Source of the DNA: Vespula vulgaris
Taxonomy: Eukaryota > Arthropoda > Insecta > Hymenoptera > Vespidae
Assembly (NCBI RefSeq): GCF_905475345.1
Contig: NC_066601.1
Coordinates: 3,794,001 to 3,858,000, forward strand
Direction: 5' to 3'
DNA: 64,000 nucleotides
This document shows, piece after piece, positions 19,252 to 33,400 of this stretch. A program made the position numbers and the translations under genes. Each line of letters starts with the position of its first letter. The first letter of the stretch is position 1. The notes below the pieces were generated by a model, which was not told where the DNA came from, searched no databases, and saw only the letters and a program-made list of their open reading frames with translations.

Positions 19252-22200
19252 GATGATTGAGATATCAAAGAGATATTTAGTTCAGCATTTTCGAGATATC
19301 AAAGAGACATCGAGTTGGACATTTTCGAAATATTAAATGAGTTAGAAAATCGAGATGATTAGACGAATTCGTGGATTGTTCTTTTTTTCTTTTTCTTTTT
19401 TTTCCCTTTCCTTTTATCTCTACACCACGCTTAAAAATTACAGAAGAGATTAATTTCACGAAAAATGGGGGATGAACAATTTCGGTATGATTAATCGATT
19501 CGTTTATCGCTTATTACTAAATCTGCAAAATTATGAGGACGTGGCAAAGTTTTTGCACGAATAAGAGGCTCGGAAGGGATCGTAGATTTTCCAGTTACTC
19601 CTGTTTCATAATTCATTTTTATTTTTCCTCTTTTGCGATTTAACGTATCGTATTGCTTGACAAAGCGTTAACGAGTATGTGTCATCGAGGTAATTTCATA
19701 CTCGTCAATCACGATAATCCTTCTCTCTACCCAAATAAGGATACGACTTGAAAACGAGAACTTGTGTTTCCAGTAGGTGCTTACGTTAAAACGTATGTGC
19801 AATACTTTTCGCGTCATTAATCATAAGAAACCGTACGAGATACCGTTTGCAACTGTAATGGAACGCGTTTCATCTTATTAGCTCTTGTTACTATGCTAAA
19901 CTCATTTTGTTCTAGATTTAATAGAGAAATTACCTTATATACGTTTCGTTATATAAGAAAAAAAAAAAAGAGAAAAGAAAGAGAAGAAGAGAAAGAAGAA
20001 GAAGAAGAAGAAGAAGATGAAATGCTTATGATATTTCTGGAATTTTCATAATTAAAAAATTTTTCTTTTAGAAAGTAACGTAGAAATCGTTTTTATCGAC
20101 TCGGTAGGATTGAATTTTCGAAAACACCTTCTTCATCTTCTCTCGGTGCGTTTCTCTTCGACAAAGATCGATTTACGTCGACCCAGAGCTATTTTTAATG
20201 CCGTAGTGAAACGGATTAATTTCGTGCGGTTCTGTTCCGTCGACGGATTCCTCGCGTCGACTCCTTTTCGGGATAAGGTCTTGCACATTTAATGAAACGA
20301 TCCAGCGAAAGCTTGGCTCAACTTTTCCATTTAGTTCGACCGAGTCTCGTTTTTCTTTCTTTACTTTCTTTACTTTCTTTATTTTATTTTATTTTATTTT
20401 ATTTTTTTTAATAAATCGCTTGCAGAAGAATCTTTTGTTTCTTCTCTCTTTTTTTTTTTCGATTTATTTCCAGCCATGATGTATTCCCTTGAAAATTTCT
20501 TTTTCTCGATAGATATTTGTGACAGAGATTTGTATTGCGGATACGTGTTAGTAAATATTTATTTAATACACAGGTACATACACCTACGTACTTGTTCTTA
20601 ACAAGAACTACCGGATATTATATCGTGTCAATTTAACAGAGATTTTCAAGATAAATCGATAACACACAAGCTCGACGTTCGCGGTTCTTTGCGTCGTTCG
20701 ACACGAGCGCGCGAGTTTAGTTATATATAGATCGTGTGAACCTCGCACTATAAACGGGGATAACTTTACGGTCGATCTAATAATTTCGAAGCTGGTCAAT
20801 TTACGAAGGCTGCCATCTTCGAAATTCAACTTTCCGCTTTGCGATCGGTGTCATCGTATAGTCGGACAATAAATAACAGTAATAATAATAATAGTAATAA
20901 TAATAATAATAATCGGTATTGCGATCGAACCGTAAACCTTTTTGTTAGAGCTTTCGCATCGTTCCATACTTTTTTTTTTTAAATTTTATATTTAACGCGA
21001 AGTAAAATTAAATTTCAGTTTTTTCTCTTTTTCTTTTCTCCTTTTTTTTTTTCTTTTTATTTTCGGTTATTAAAATATCGCCATTTTCTATGTATCGCAT
21101 ACGATCTACACGCGTACGTACGTAGATATATTAAATTCCTCGTTTGAAAAACAATCATCAATGATTTTGACGAACGATAAGTAAAGAGTGCAGTATCGTT
21201 CCGAATAAAATTTTATATTAATAAGAAGTCGTATGGAAAATATCGATTTATGCAAAAATTGGTTCGTTTTAAAGGCCATCGTGATAACTCGGAGTTCGTG
21301 GGGTGAACGTGCTTAATTCAGAAAACATCGCGATAACGAATAATGTAACGAGGAAACGAAATTAATATCGAGTTTGTTAAAGAAGATTCTCGTTTGTCGC
21401 GATGAAACATTTTCGATGATAAAAATCGTTTCGTATTGCACGGCTTTTTTTTCTTCCTTTTCTTTCTTCTTCTCTTCTTCTTCTTCTTCTTTTTCAATGA
21501 TAACGAGAAAAATGCGTCAACTATTTCGAAAGATTACGATATGCGTTTTTTTTCTGTTTTTTTTTTTTTTTTTTAATTTAGCCTAAGCGGATCGCACAAT
21601 TTTTATTATTATGCTGCGTGTAATTGAATCGGAACGAAAAGCCACAGGTTGTAACAAATTATTCCCCGTACGGCTTCGTTAAGATCTTTATTATACCGCT
21701 AACGATTATCGCCGCGTGCAACGCCATCGTGCGTTTCGGATAAAGTTCCGTGCGATACGATTGCGGAAAAAAATTGCATTTTCTTTTTCTCTCTGTTCCT
21801 GTCTTTATCTCTCTTTCTCTTTCTCTTTATCTGTCTCTCTTTCTCTTTCTTTCTTGTTACGAATTCCGATAAAATGCAAACGAGGGAGATATAAACCAAT
21901 GATCGTATGCACGCTGGTGTAGGTAAACGATAAGCGTTCGTTCTAAAATAATAACATTCTCGAAATTTTAGAAAAAGAATTTTTTTGAGAAAAAAAAAGA
22001 ATATATATATATATATCTACATATTTAACACTTTTTAACATCGATATCCGATATAACTCTGACTCTTTTCCAATCTAATTTATTCTTCTCAGTATTGAAT
22101 CCAACACGAATTTGATTTTTTTTTATATACATATATTACATCAAAACGAAACCTTCTTGTTACATCGAGGTATTACAAAGTAATGACCTTGCATAGACGT

Positions 22201-22370
22201 GCGGAACCTAGTAACAACGCGGTAGTAAAGAGAAAAAGATAGAAAGAAAAAAAGAAATACAAGAAGCATTATCAGTTAGTTCCAAAAAAACATGCATAGC
22301 AAATTCGTTCGTGGAAACACTTTAAAAAGCTTGTACTTAGTAAATAAACATAGTACTCGGTCTGCAGCGC
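17641..22370. other. Non-coding stretch with TC, GA, TCTA and GAA repeats
   Basis: No supported gene. Repeats include (TC)n at about 18070-18105, imperfect TCTA/CATC tetranucleotides at 18367-18447, (GA)26 at 19196-19247 directly after a GTAAGA donor-like site, (GAA)n at 19992-20015, (TTTTA)n at 20380-20404, (AAT)n at 20878-20912 and TTTC/TC runs at 21780-21860. Mixed-sequence islands at 17690-17850, 18230-18300, 20100-20290 and 20600-20870 show only short open frames with no family resemblance. If 15.9 or 17.4 kb is a promoter of the 23.6-kb exon, this block would be leader or intron. Confidence 0.45.
19196..19247. repeat. (GA)26 microsatellite
   Basis: Fifty-two bases of pure GA begin three bases after the GT of a donor-like AG|GTAAGA at 19191/19192. 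It is the longest uninterrupted GA array in the window and so probably variable in length. Confidence 0.95.
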
Positions 22371-22860
22371 GATCGATCGAGGTCAGTACGCGTAGAAACT
22401 CGGTAAGGTCGACGCTTCGATGATTGTTCCGCGCTTGGAAGGAGCCAGGCGATCGCATTCACGTTTGCCGCGTCCTCGAAGCAGAGAAATCTGTCGTCAA
22501 AGGGAAAAAGGGTCGTTGAGGAGAAGAAGGGAAGTCGAAGGTCGAGAGGAAAGGGCTGAGAGAAAGAGAGAACGTGTGCGTGTATGTGGTTGCTGCTGTA
22601 TGTACGTTGTGTGTGTATATGTGTTGTGTATATGAGCGTGTGTATGCATGAGCGTATGTGTGAGAGAAAGAAGACAACAAAGAGCATTAAAATCGTATCT
22701 CGGAGCATCGGGATTATTTCTTTGAAAGAGCAGAGGAACGCAGGTGACGTAAATCGAGACGACGGCGTACCGGAGAGAGAAAGCTTCGAGGAAGCTAGAG
22801 GAGGAGGAGGAGGAGGAGGAGGAGGAGGGGGAGGAGGAAGAGGAAGAGAAGGAAAAGGAG

Positions 22861-22893
<33 letters not shown>

Positions 22894-23620
22894 AAAGAGG
22901 AAGAGGAAGAAGAAGAGGACGAGAGGTGGCGTAAAAGAAGGAAGAGAAGAAGGTCGTCGAGGAGCGAACTTTCTGAAAGAAGAAGAAGAAGAAGAAGAAG
23001 AAGCAGCAGCAGCAGTAGCAGCAGCAGTTGCAGCAGCAGCAGCAGAAGCAATAACAGTAGCAGCAGAGAAAATAGCAGGCCGAGGGATAAAAGGAGGTGA
23101 GATGTGCAGAAGGAGGAGAATTCGAAGAAACTCTTGGTGCGTGTTTGTGTAGATCGTGGTCGAAGATCGAGAGAAAAAATCGAGAAAAAGAAAAATAATA
23201 ATAATAATAATAGTAATAATATTAATAACAACGCAAAAGAGGGAACGAGCAATAATAATAAAAGGGGGGAATAGATCGAGGTTTCGTTGTGCGTGATAGA
23301 ATATAAAATAGTGAAGTTTAATTGCATCAAAAGTGTCTCGGGGTTTTGAAAGTGATTAAAAGGAGTGATTCGCTGGGCCTTAAAAGGCTGTGAAGATATC
23401 AAGGAGGATTAGATGGTGGAGGTGCTCGAGGGCCTGGCTCTGGAGGCAACGGGGCCGTGCAGGGCACCTCGCACCTATCCAGGGCCGGGCAAGCTAGCGG
23501 CCCTTAAAAGCAGCGTCGCTGCAATCGTCGACGCTGATATTATATTGAGACTCGTCTTTCCTCCTTGGTTCTTGGAGCCCAAGAAGGGCTCCTACGTTCG
23601 GAGCGAGGCTGGCGAGCGCA
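22371..23620 (+). other. Presumed promoter and repeat-rich 5' leader of the 23.6-kb exon
   Basis: A mixed GC-richer segment at 22371-22500 is followed by GA-rich sequence, (GGA)n (22798-22922), (GAA)n running into (CAG)n (22978-23068), AAT triplets (about 23194-23225) and unique sequence from 23240 leading to the ATG at 23621. An upstream ATG at 23413 opens a frame that overlaps the 23621 frame. Its context (T at -3) is poor, its product is Arg/Cys-rich and it reads past the donor, so I treat it as an upstream ORF or chance. The minus-strand 301-codon Ser/Leu frame here is a repeat artefact. Confidence 0.4.
22798..23068. repeat. (GGA)n, (GAA)n and (CAG)n trinucleotide arrays
   Basis: Purine triplets GGA/GAA run from 22798 to 22922, then GAA triplets turn into CAG/CAA/TAG triplets from 23004 to 23068. 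The CAG part has interruptions, and stops in the plus frames argue against a translated polyglutamine tract. Confidence 0.85.
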
Positions 23621-23790
23621 ATGTGGCAGAGCGGCGGCATTGGCGCCCATGCGGCGAACAATCCGTGGATGAAGTTGATGGGCATCGTCCACAAGGAAAG
23701 GAGACATCACGATTCGGGTTCAGTTGCCGCCGCTGCGTCCGGGGCCCAAGGTTCAGCTACCACCGGAAGCAACGATCGTACCCTCAATCA
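23621..23790 (+). CDS. Candidate first coding exon of an unrecognised gene (partial)
   Basis: The ATG at 23621 (G at -3) opens a frame of 56 codons plus two bases that ends at a good GTGAGT donor (23791), so the exon ends in phase 2. The peptide starts MWQSGGIGAHAANNPW, continues with a basic KERRHHD segment and turns into an Ala/Gly/Ser/Thr-rich disordered stretch. It has no membrane segment or signal peptide. Third codon positions are GC-rich, unlike the surrounding DNA, and this is the cleanest coding-like stretch in the window after U1-70K. An in-frame stop at 23546-23548 and no earlier in-frame ATG after it support this start. I do not recognise the protein. It would be an N-terminal exon spliced over a long intron; no matching downstream exon is visible in the window. 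Confidence 0.5.
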
Positions 23791-26700
23791 GTGAGTTTTT
23801 GCAACGTTTCTTTTATTACTCTTATCTATTCGGCTATATGTCTTATCGGCTATAGCTCTACCAGAGTATTACATATTATTACAGTATTTTTTTTTTATAT
23901 TACTCTCGATATACGTCGAGATTACGCGATATAACGCGTATGCGAAATCTTTCAACGCTTCGATTTGAACGATTCAAAGACGGTGGAAGGATTTTCTTTT
24001 CAAGGGAATAGGTCAGAGACTTGGTGGCTGTTTTTCTTTTTTTTTTATCTTCTTTCTTTTTGTTTTATCTTTAATTAAAGCAGAGGTATCTTATCGCATA
24101 GGCGAGATACAGCTCGTTCTTTCCGTTCTGAAAGTCCGACGTTGAAATTAACATCACCGATTAAAGCGACGACCAAGGTATAAAATCCTCGTGGTATACC
24201 TTGTTGTTATGTAAAATAGTTCGTACATACATATATACAGATATACGTATATATGTGTATAACTGGCCCTTCTATACAACGAGTCATACAGTTTTTCGGC
24301 TCTGCTGCATCGCGAAGCGTGCATAATATTAACGATCGCGAAAGCAATTTCCCTTGGCTTCCGCATTACGTACGTAGCTATATACCTTTTTAACGTAGTT
24401 TTACACTTATAAAACGTTAAGCGTTGCCAGTGACATTCGGGATAGATCCTCGAGATCATTCGCGGGAGGTTTTTTTTCAAAGGAGATTATTCGATATTAT
24501 GTATCTCTCGAATTTGATACGTCATTTTGCGACTGTTTCTATTTTCTAAAAGAAATATTATCAACTATTTGTACACGCGTATAGGGTGCTCCAAATATTT
24601 GGGATAAAATTGATAACATTAGAGAAACATTTTCATTATATTTCTATATATATATATATATATACGAAAATATTTTTTGAAATATTATTCCTGTATCTAT
24701 CATGAAAGGGATGAAACGAAAAGAAATATTATATATATTATATATATATATATTCTTTTCTCTATTTTCTCTTCTCCTATTACGGTTGGAACGAAATGGA
24801 AGACACGTCAAAAGGTTTAATCGAAAATATTTTTTCAAGTTTTTAAGTACGGGCATCGATCATCGAGTCTTAACTCGCAAATGCCGTTCTAGAGTCCTAT
24901 TATCGTCCACAGCCCAGTATGGTTGGGACACACGACGCACGAGCTTACAACGAGACGAGCTTGGCTGACAAATCTCTGCTTTAGTCATGACAATGACCCT
25001 CTTCCATTCGGAACGAAGACCTATTGCCTCGCGTGGCAGCATCGCACTTCCGAAAACGATGGTGCTTCTTCTTGGTGACGCGTCGAACACCGGAGCACGT
25101 ATTTTCATTCGAAAGTACTTTAACTTCGGTCTCTCTTACACGATCTCAGAGGTATCCCTATCTTTTTTTTTTATCTCGCACGCGATTTCTTACTCGTTGT
25201 TGAACGTTACTTTCATACACATGTATATGTATATATACATATATAAAAGAATATATACGTATATACATATATTTATATATAGATACATATAATATGTAGT
25301 TAGTTTATTTTTGGGTTTTTTTTTTGTAGACAATTGCAGAGCTGATTTCTCTCTACGTGATTATTTCTTCTTTATAAGGCTCTACGTTTCTTTTATTATT
25401 TCTTATTCGTTTCCTTTTTTTTTTTCTTTTGAATCTTAGATTAATATCTAGTCGATATATTTAGAATATCGATATATATATATATTCTACTTGTGGTTAG
25501 TTAGTCGATTTTAGATAATCCAAGTGTCGTTCAAATGATTCAAAAAGTTTGCACGTATAATATATTCGAGTATAGTAGATAGAATAAAAATTGTGATAAT
25601 TATCCATCAACTGGACGATGGTTTGAATATTTTTATCGATTCAAGCCAATATTAAAATCTTTCGATTATTGCATATTAATATTTCGATCTTTTATTCGCT
25701 TGGATCGATTTTGAATGAGATAGTTTGTTACGTTATTATTATTATTATTATTATTATTTAGTACGATAACAATTGTTATTACAATTATATTTTTGATATT
25801 TTTCTAATGGAGAATATTCTTGTCCCGACAGTTTTAACTTAATGGCGAACGTATTTAGTGTTTTTTTTACCCACTCTCTTTTTTTTCTTTTTCTTTTCGT
25901 TTTTTAGAAGAAAAATAAATAATACTCACACACCGGTAGTAAATATTCTCGTGGGGTCATAACGGGGATTTGAGCGTACAGTTTTTCTATCCCTCTCTAT
26001 TTTCAGTCCGAGCAGGCCGGGTTATCCTTTTACAGTACGGACTTTATGCAGTATGCCGTGTTAACGCGATAAATTACATGTAATTACAACATCCGTTTTA
26101 TTTCCACCCAACAGATCGGTTTCTCCGATTTCGTTTGGTCCAATTGGCTTTCACAAATTTTTACTTCGACCAGTTCTTGCCATTGAATTTGTTTTTTTTC
26201 TCTCTCTTTTCTTTTTTTTTTTGTTGATAAGAGCGATTCATAAAATCAGTGTAATAAATAATTAAGATTATTTTAATAATTTATTCCCGACGACGATAAG
26301 GAACGTGCCGAAATTAAAAAAAAGAAAAAGAAAAAAAAAGAAAAAGTACCACACACACACACACAGAGATATACACATACACCCTCTCGTCGATTTTCTA
26401 ATGAATAATTCACACTTTTTTCTAGTGTACGTATAGTGATATAGGTAGTGTAGCAAAATAACACATGTGATATACATATACTTTGTTACATACTTAGCGT
26501 GTTAAGTAATTGTGAGCGAGCGAAAATTGTGATATTATGTCACGTTATGTTATTAAGGTCTCTAGAAGTAGCAAGTATATATATCTAAAGAGAGAATATA
26601 TATTACATAGCAAAGTTTCATCGTGAGCGTGCATGGCCGGACGACTAAGCACGACCATTAATCGATCGCTACGCCTTTGCTTTTACACTTTTGAAATTTT

Positions 26701-29700
26701 CTCTCTTTCTCTCTCTCAACAATTTAATAAAAAAAAAAAAAAAAAAAAAAATGAATATGGAGAGACCGTGTGACAAGTTTTAAAAAACAAACGAAACATT
26801 TTCGTAGCGATTGAAACGAATCTTTTCGAAGCTAAAGCTAAACAAAAAAAAAAAACAAAAGGAAAAAGAAAAAGGAAAAGAAAAGGAACAAAATAATAAT
26901 ACAAAGTTCCGCGCAAAATGATCTCTCGGAAGAGACGAGTCCAAAAATAACATAAACCTAATAATAGAGATGAAAGTGTTAACGATAACAAGTTTCTTTT
27001 GGCCGTGTAACAATCGATATAAAGGGTTTAATCAGGAACACGTTTCTTACCGAAGATGTCACCTTCAAACGAGAGGAGACTAAGACAAGGGTTAGGTTTA
27101 ATCTTTGGGGGAAGAAGGGTGACAAAGGGCGGTGCCAGCCACCGACAAACTAATTATCGTTCACAATGAGCATTGTTTCGAGCTCGTTAACGACGTAGGA
27201 TACTTATTCGCGATTGTTTTGTTGTGGTGGTACGGTGATCTAGGGTATTCGTGTGAGTACCAACAATATCGTCGATGGAGAATCTTCTCTCTTTTTCTTT
27301 CTCTTTTTCTCTTTCTCTTTCTCTCTCTCGTGACTCGATTCAGGTAGCTTCGACGCCTCGTATTTGGGTCGTCTCATCTTCCTCTTTGTCTTCAACCCTT
27401 TCGCTACATATACTCTCTCTCTCTCTCTCTCTTTCTCTCTTTTTGTTTCTCTCGTATATGATGGTCGGTTAACAATGAGTTCGTGTTATTGTGGTAGTGA
27501 TACCACTCGCTCCGCCACTTTTGAAGCCGCTAGGAACACACTCTTCTCTCAGCATCATCATCCATCCACCAAGCGAAAGTGCACTCGTTCAACTGGCAGA
27601 GAGCGTTTCGTGATTGAAACGACTTGACTCTCATTCAAGGGTTTGGATAGATAGCGAGAAGAACAAACGAGGAATCGTGTTACTTCAAAAGACCATGTAA
27701 GATGGAAGGAACGAGTTGTCTTTCGCTACTAACTTTTTCTTACCTTATCCATTCGGAAGAAACTTTCGGGACCACGTCGTTCCCCTAAATCGTCACTCTT
27801 CCTTATTTTCTTCTCGTAGATTTATTCTATCTTCTTTTCTCTCTCTATCTTTTTTTTTCTCGAGCTTACCCTTCGACTCAGTTGAATCTCTAGCTCCAGT
27901 GGCAGTTCTACTTCACGTTCGCTATATTTTCTTCAGCTCGGTCTCTAGCCAGCTTGATTATTGTTGTTAGTTTGGAAATAAAAAGATGGATGTTCCGTTC
28001 ATTTCTTCTGTTTCTCTTTTTGAGTTTGTGATTTTTTTTTTTTTTTTTTACACAGATACGTTCGATATTGTTAAACTTAACTTGATTCGAAGTTAATTTT
28101 CTTACGGGATTGAACGATACATTTCATTATGGTTTGTTTTTTCTTTTCTTTTCTTTTCTTTTCTTTTCTTTTCTCTTTTTTTTTTTTTATAGGGACTATT
28201 ACTCACACTTAAATATAGCTGAGCGAACGTTAATGTTAACTCCTTCATTTTTTTCCTCTACTTCGTCGTGAGTAACGTAATACGATAACAGAAGTCGGAT
28301 ATCTCTTTGATTTAGAAAATTACACGGGATTGCACTTTGATCTCGTAAACTCGTTTTCATGTGGACGTCCACTTCGAAATCGTTCTTATCTGAGGCAGAA
28401 AAATTTGATAAATGTAATAAACGATATTAAACGATAAAAGAGAATTTTTAATCGTTTTAATAGACTATAGAGTACGATAGCTGAATATTGTTATTTGGCA
28501 AGCGAACAAATCAAATTAGTATACGATTAACACACGTAGTTTTATATAAATTAATATATTCATAATTCTTTTTTTTTTTAGATAAAAGTACAAAACAATT
28601 CTCATTATATGTATAACGAGAAATAATTTTTACATTAGGATTTACTTTGATTAGAAACAATACAATTTTCAATACGCACGCGCGCAAGTGTGTAAAAATA
28701 TTAAACATGATTTGATTGTTTTTCTTTTTTCTTTTATTGAAGCTCATGATTTTTGAGGAAACATAGTTCACACCCTTCGTTTTAGCAATCGAACATGTCG
28801 ATACGAAGAGTTAAATTTTCGGAATAAAGGTAGGATCAATCCTCCTGTTTCCCGTACTACGGAGGTAATAAATATCGATATTTCTTCGGTCATGCAGAAA
28901 GAGGGAAGGCACATCCCTCTATTATTCGCGATTCCTCCATCATTTCCTCGAGGAATATGATCGATTCGATCTTCTTGATAACACTACCTTTTGGACCCTT
29001 CGATTTCATACGTCATAGAATTCACGTGTCTATGGATGACTGCTTTGAGGGATCCATTGCTTCCGTGTGTATATATATATACACATATCTATTTCTGTCA
29101 CTCTCTCTTTCTATTTTTCTCTCTTCTCTGTCTATATTTATATATATATACATATTTTATTTTTAACAATTTTTAAGATATATAGTACTTGTTAATTCAA
29201 TGATTAAATAAATAATTATTTCGTTCTATCGGAAGAGAATGAATTTATTTTAGCATTTTATATATCAATCTTATTATATTTTAAAAGGTAGATATAAAAA
29301 AAAAAAGAAAAGATGTAATATCGAATGATACAAATCCAGTTTAAGATTGACAGTAAATTGAGAATTTTTAAATGGATATTTTTGATTGAATGAAACGAAG
29401 AAAGACTAGATATCTGAATTTTTTTTGTATTACTTTAGAGAGCAAGAGACACGTAATACAATCAACGAGATTGTAGAAACCAATTCTTTTTCTTAATGTC
29501 AATGAATATGGCGTCGTTCCAGAACAGAGTTCATTTATCGTCGAGAACTCGGCTCTTTCTTGAAACGACGGCACTCCATTAATTGCATAATTTTATTCTT
29601 TTAATTACACGGATTTAAAAGATCGCTTGGTTGGGTACTTAATGGAACGTAAAATGAATTTGAAGAGTTACAAGAAAGTCTGGTGAATTTAGTTGGATGG

Positions 29701-30400
29701 AGGAAAAGGAAATAAAAGAATATTAGACACGTATACACGTGAAATAATTTAGAATATTCATCATCGTATCCTAATCATCTGGAGATTTAGGAAGAAAATT
29801 CAAGAAAAATTATCGATCAAATAAAGTTGATCTGGACCTGTATATCAGAAATTTAATTAAATTCAATCTACATAAAATTACAATTCTTTAATTCTATCTA
29901 AACCTAGATACATCTACTTTAGGATTTAGGAAACGATCGATAGATTTAATAGAGAAACAAGTCTGATATGATATAAGGATTCGTCACGAAACGTCCTATA
30001 AACATAACGAATGAGAAAGCATAGTTAATAAGGGAATAATTAAGCACGATTTGCTCGAGTTATTTGAAACGCTATAATTAGTACAATTGTTCTTCGATCG
30101 ATCGGTGCGATGATTTCAAGTATATATTAGTAACGTAGATAGATACGTGTGTTGTCAGAGGAGAACTTAAACGTATGTACGATATACATATGTATATACC
30201 TATCTACGTATAATATGTATAGAAATGTACACATATACGTGTACACGCATACATATGTTCTTCTATCATCTTCGAATGGCGATCGACAAACGCGATTTTC
30301 TAGTTTCTGTCAATTTCCTGTCGCGAATTGGCTGCCGGCTGGCTAGCTGGCATTATTCTCTACGTTTCCCTTCTCCCTTTCACCCTTTCATCCCTTTCTC
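23791..30400. other. Presumed intron or intergenic DNA, segment 1
   Basis: No supported exon. AT microsatellites lie at about 24646-24664 and 25213-25290, TTA triplets at 25737-25758, poly-A at 26728-26750, TC runs at 27285-27330 and 27413-27434, and (TTTTC)n at 28138-28175. A mixed-sequence island at 24860-25115 and the 50-codon frame at 27475-27627 are the only stretches that look non-random (see findings). Confidence 0.5.
27475..27627 (+). CDS. Possible small ORF, 50 codons
   Basis: An ATG with A at -3 opens a 50-codon frame directly after a (TC)n run. The product starts MSSCYCGSDTTRSATFE, has a His cluster (HHH) and a basic Lys/Arg C-terminal half, and no recognisable domain. The DNA is of mixed composition and stands out from its flanks. 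With no splice or homology support it remains a weak candidate. Confidence 0.15.
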   Translation: MSSCYCGSDTTRSATFEAARNTLFSQHHHPSTKRKCTRSTGRERFVIETT

Positions 30401-30412
30401 ATTGGTACTTCC

Positions 30413-30444
<32 letters not shown>

Positions 30445-33400
30445 ATGTTTACGATCCACTCTACTACTCTTTTCTCCCTCTCCTTCTCCCTCTCCCTCTC
30501 TCTCTCTCTCTGTCTCTTCTCTTTCTCTCTTTTTTCTTCTTATTCTTTTTTTTTACGTCTCTCCATCGTCATGTATCTCACATACCGATTGTTACAGCCA
30601 TTTCGATAGCATCGTAGCTAACTACCGTAGCAAATTAATAACAGAGTTATACACGTCGAGAATGGTCAGCATCGAGACAGCGTTCCGATGCTCTCTCTCT
30701 CTCTCTTTCTCTTTCCCCTTCTCAATCACTCTTTTCGTTTCTAGTAACTCGTGGTTTGCGCGAATCATCGGGAAATTAATTACATTTCCGCGTCAGCGGT
30801 CAGACAAACGGCCATGCATATTCGCGTTAGTTTATGATCGATCGGATAGACAATTTTTCCCATCGTTTACGCGTTCCTTCTTTCTTTTTTTCCTTCGTTC
30901 ATCGTCCTTCTAATCCTCGTAATATTACGATCTTTTAATCGACGTGTTATTACCAAGGATAATACTCGACATTTTTATTCTTTACTTTTTTGTTTCTTTA
31001 ACAAAATAAATCTTTTATTAAATCGAGTTGAGCGTTGAGTTTTTTTGTCGCGTTTGGAAAGATTTTATTATCATTTTTGTAAAAGTTTTTAGTTATATCA
31101 GTAAGAATTATATTATATCGAGTATAGTATACTTAGTATATTATTATATAATCCTTATACATGAGTATAATATAGTATAATATGCTATTTGATATTGTGC
31201 GAGAAGTATGGCATAGAACAATATACCTATATAAAAGTATTGTAATATACTGGTACAAAAAGATATAAATATATAAATATAAATATATATACGTAATTAT
31301 CGAATGTACCACGGCATTAACATTTACATAACATGAATTTTAAATTGCATTCTTGGAATTAGAGAAATGATACGCACATACATATTATGTTATTATGACT
31401 CATCATGTTGACTTTGACCGATGAATGTACGTTGTATTTCATTGTTCAATTACCATAGGCATAAGATTAATGTTCGCAAATGTAAATAATAGTAAGAGCA
31501 ATGCGTAACGACATTATTTACATTTTCGGTTGTTGTGGTTTTTGTTTTACTTTGTTTTGCTGAAGGAAAGAGACTTAGAGACTTCTAGGAATCTGTTTCA
31601 AACGTTTATTTTTCTAAACAGAGTACGTACACGCGTCATTGATCTTGGAAAGTCCTTGATAATCTTCAGTCGTATAAAGGCAGTTGTTGGAGACAGACGT
31701 TCCTGAAGAGAAGGTTCGATTACACACATTTTTATATTCTTAATACGCATATAATCATAATTTTTCATAATCTTAATACGCACTTAATCATAATTTTTCA
31801 TAATCATAATACACACGTAATTATAAGTTTTCATAATCTTAAACATATATATTATTACAGCATACACCGCATATAGATTTATTATATCGTTAATTTAGTT
31901 TTACTCGTATTAATTTATAAGAATTATTTAAACTTTCTCTTTTTTACGTAGACCAGCGAATCGATAGAAACTCGGTCTAATTCTTTCGATTTTCAGGACA
32001 CGAGTGTACATATATATCTATGTACATAGGTATTACTACGTATATATGTGTATCTAAATACTATATACACACGCATACACACACGCACACACATATATAT
32101 ATATATTATATATAGGTATACAAAATTATTGGCGGTCGATGTAATCGAAAGTGCGGTTGGAGCAACGGTTCGTCGAATTGATTGGGAGATTAAGGAAATA
32201 AGAAATAGATATTGTTTCGTTGTAATGGGGAACGCATCGTGTTCTATTTCGGTCTTGAATCTAGTTTGAGTTCAAGATCGATCAATGAAGATTACTGAAT
32301 CAATTTAAAGGGCAGATACGCTTACGTGTTACTTACTTTCGATTTTCTGTTTTCTATTTCTTCCTACCCTTCTTTCTTTCTTTTTTAGAAAAGAGAAGGA
32401 ATTGTAATTTGTTAAGGAAAAAAAAAAAAAAAGAGAAAGAAAAATTACAGGTTGACAAGTTTCATTTGAATAATATTTTGGTTTTATTAATCTATAAGAA
32501 AAACAGATGGGATTTAAAAAGATTATCTTTTCTTTTTTTATTTTATTTAACGTCAGAGATGAAAAGTTGTCGTGCAGATATTTATATAGCGGTACTTGTA
32601 ATTAATAAGTTTATTATACACGATCTTTATAGACTGAAATGTTAGTTATGTAGTTATTATACCCGTAATAATAGACTTTAAATATAAACGATAACTCGTT
32701 CAAGATTTACAAAAGAACTCAACAGCGTGAGATACTCGAGGAAGGCTGGGTAGTTATTATAAACTTTCAGTCATCCTCATTATAATAGTTCTAAAAGCTG
32801 GAGCGTAGTATCGTTGCGTGCAATCTTCGTTCGCATGCATTCTGAACATTCCGACAATCAAAATCGAGCAGAGAGTCTTTTGAAGTTCGATAGAGTACAT
32901 GTATCAACAATGATATGATAGTAATAATAACAGAACTTATTTTTACAACGTTTTCCTTAATATAAATATTTCGTTTTTATAATATATTAATAATCATATT
33001 ATTTACAATCGGAGAAACAACGAATTTAATCGAAATATTATATACATAGATACGTTCAGATACATCGAAATACATAATACAAGTTTCTTTCGAATTTGCG
33101 ATCAGCACGAGATCAGCTGATCAAAATTCAATCAGTATACAGAATCTTATCTCTCCTCGTGCATTGATTAAACGTCACGATAAGATCGAATGGATTAGGC
33201 CAAAGTAAAATGTCTCTCATAAAGATCACGTATCTGGGGGAAAAAAGGTAGGGAAGAAAGTTTCGATGGTGCCCGTTCGAGTCTTTTCGATAACCGATAG
33301 TTTACATCGTATGCAGAATTCGTGGAATTTTCGATCCATTATCCCGAGCGTACGTGATCGCAATTCCGTGACTTACAAGTAGGCAAGCTATAAACTACGT

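Noticed and set aside
22497..23402. 301-codon minus-strand Ser/Leu-rich frame
   Set aside because: Produced by the GGA, GAA and CAG arrays on the opposite strand.
23413..23934. 173-codon plus-strand frame overlapping the candidate first exon
   Set aside because: Poor start context, Arg/Cys-rich off-frame composition, and it reads through the GTGAGT donor into AT-rich intron-like sequence.
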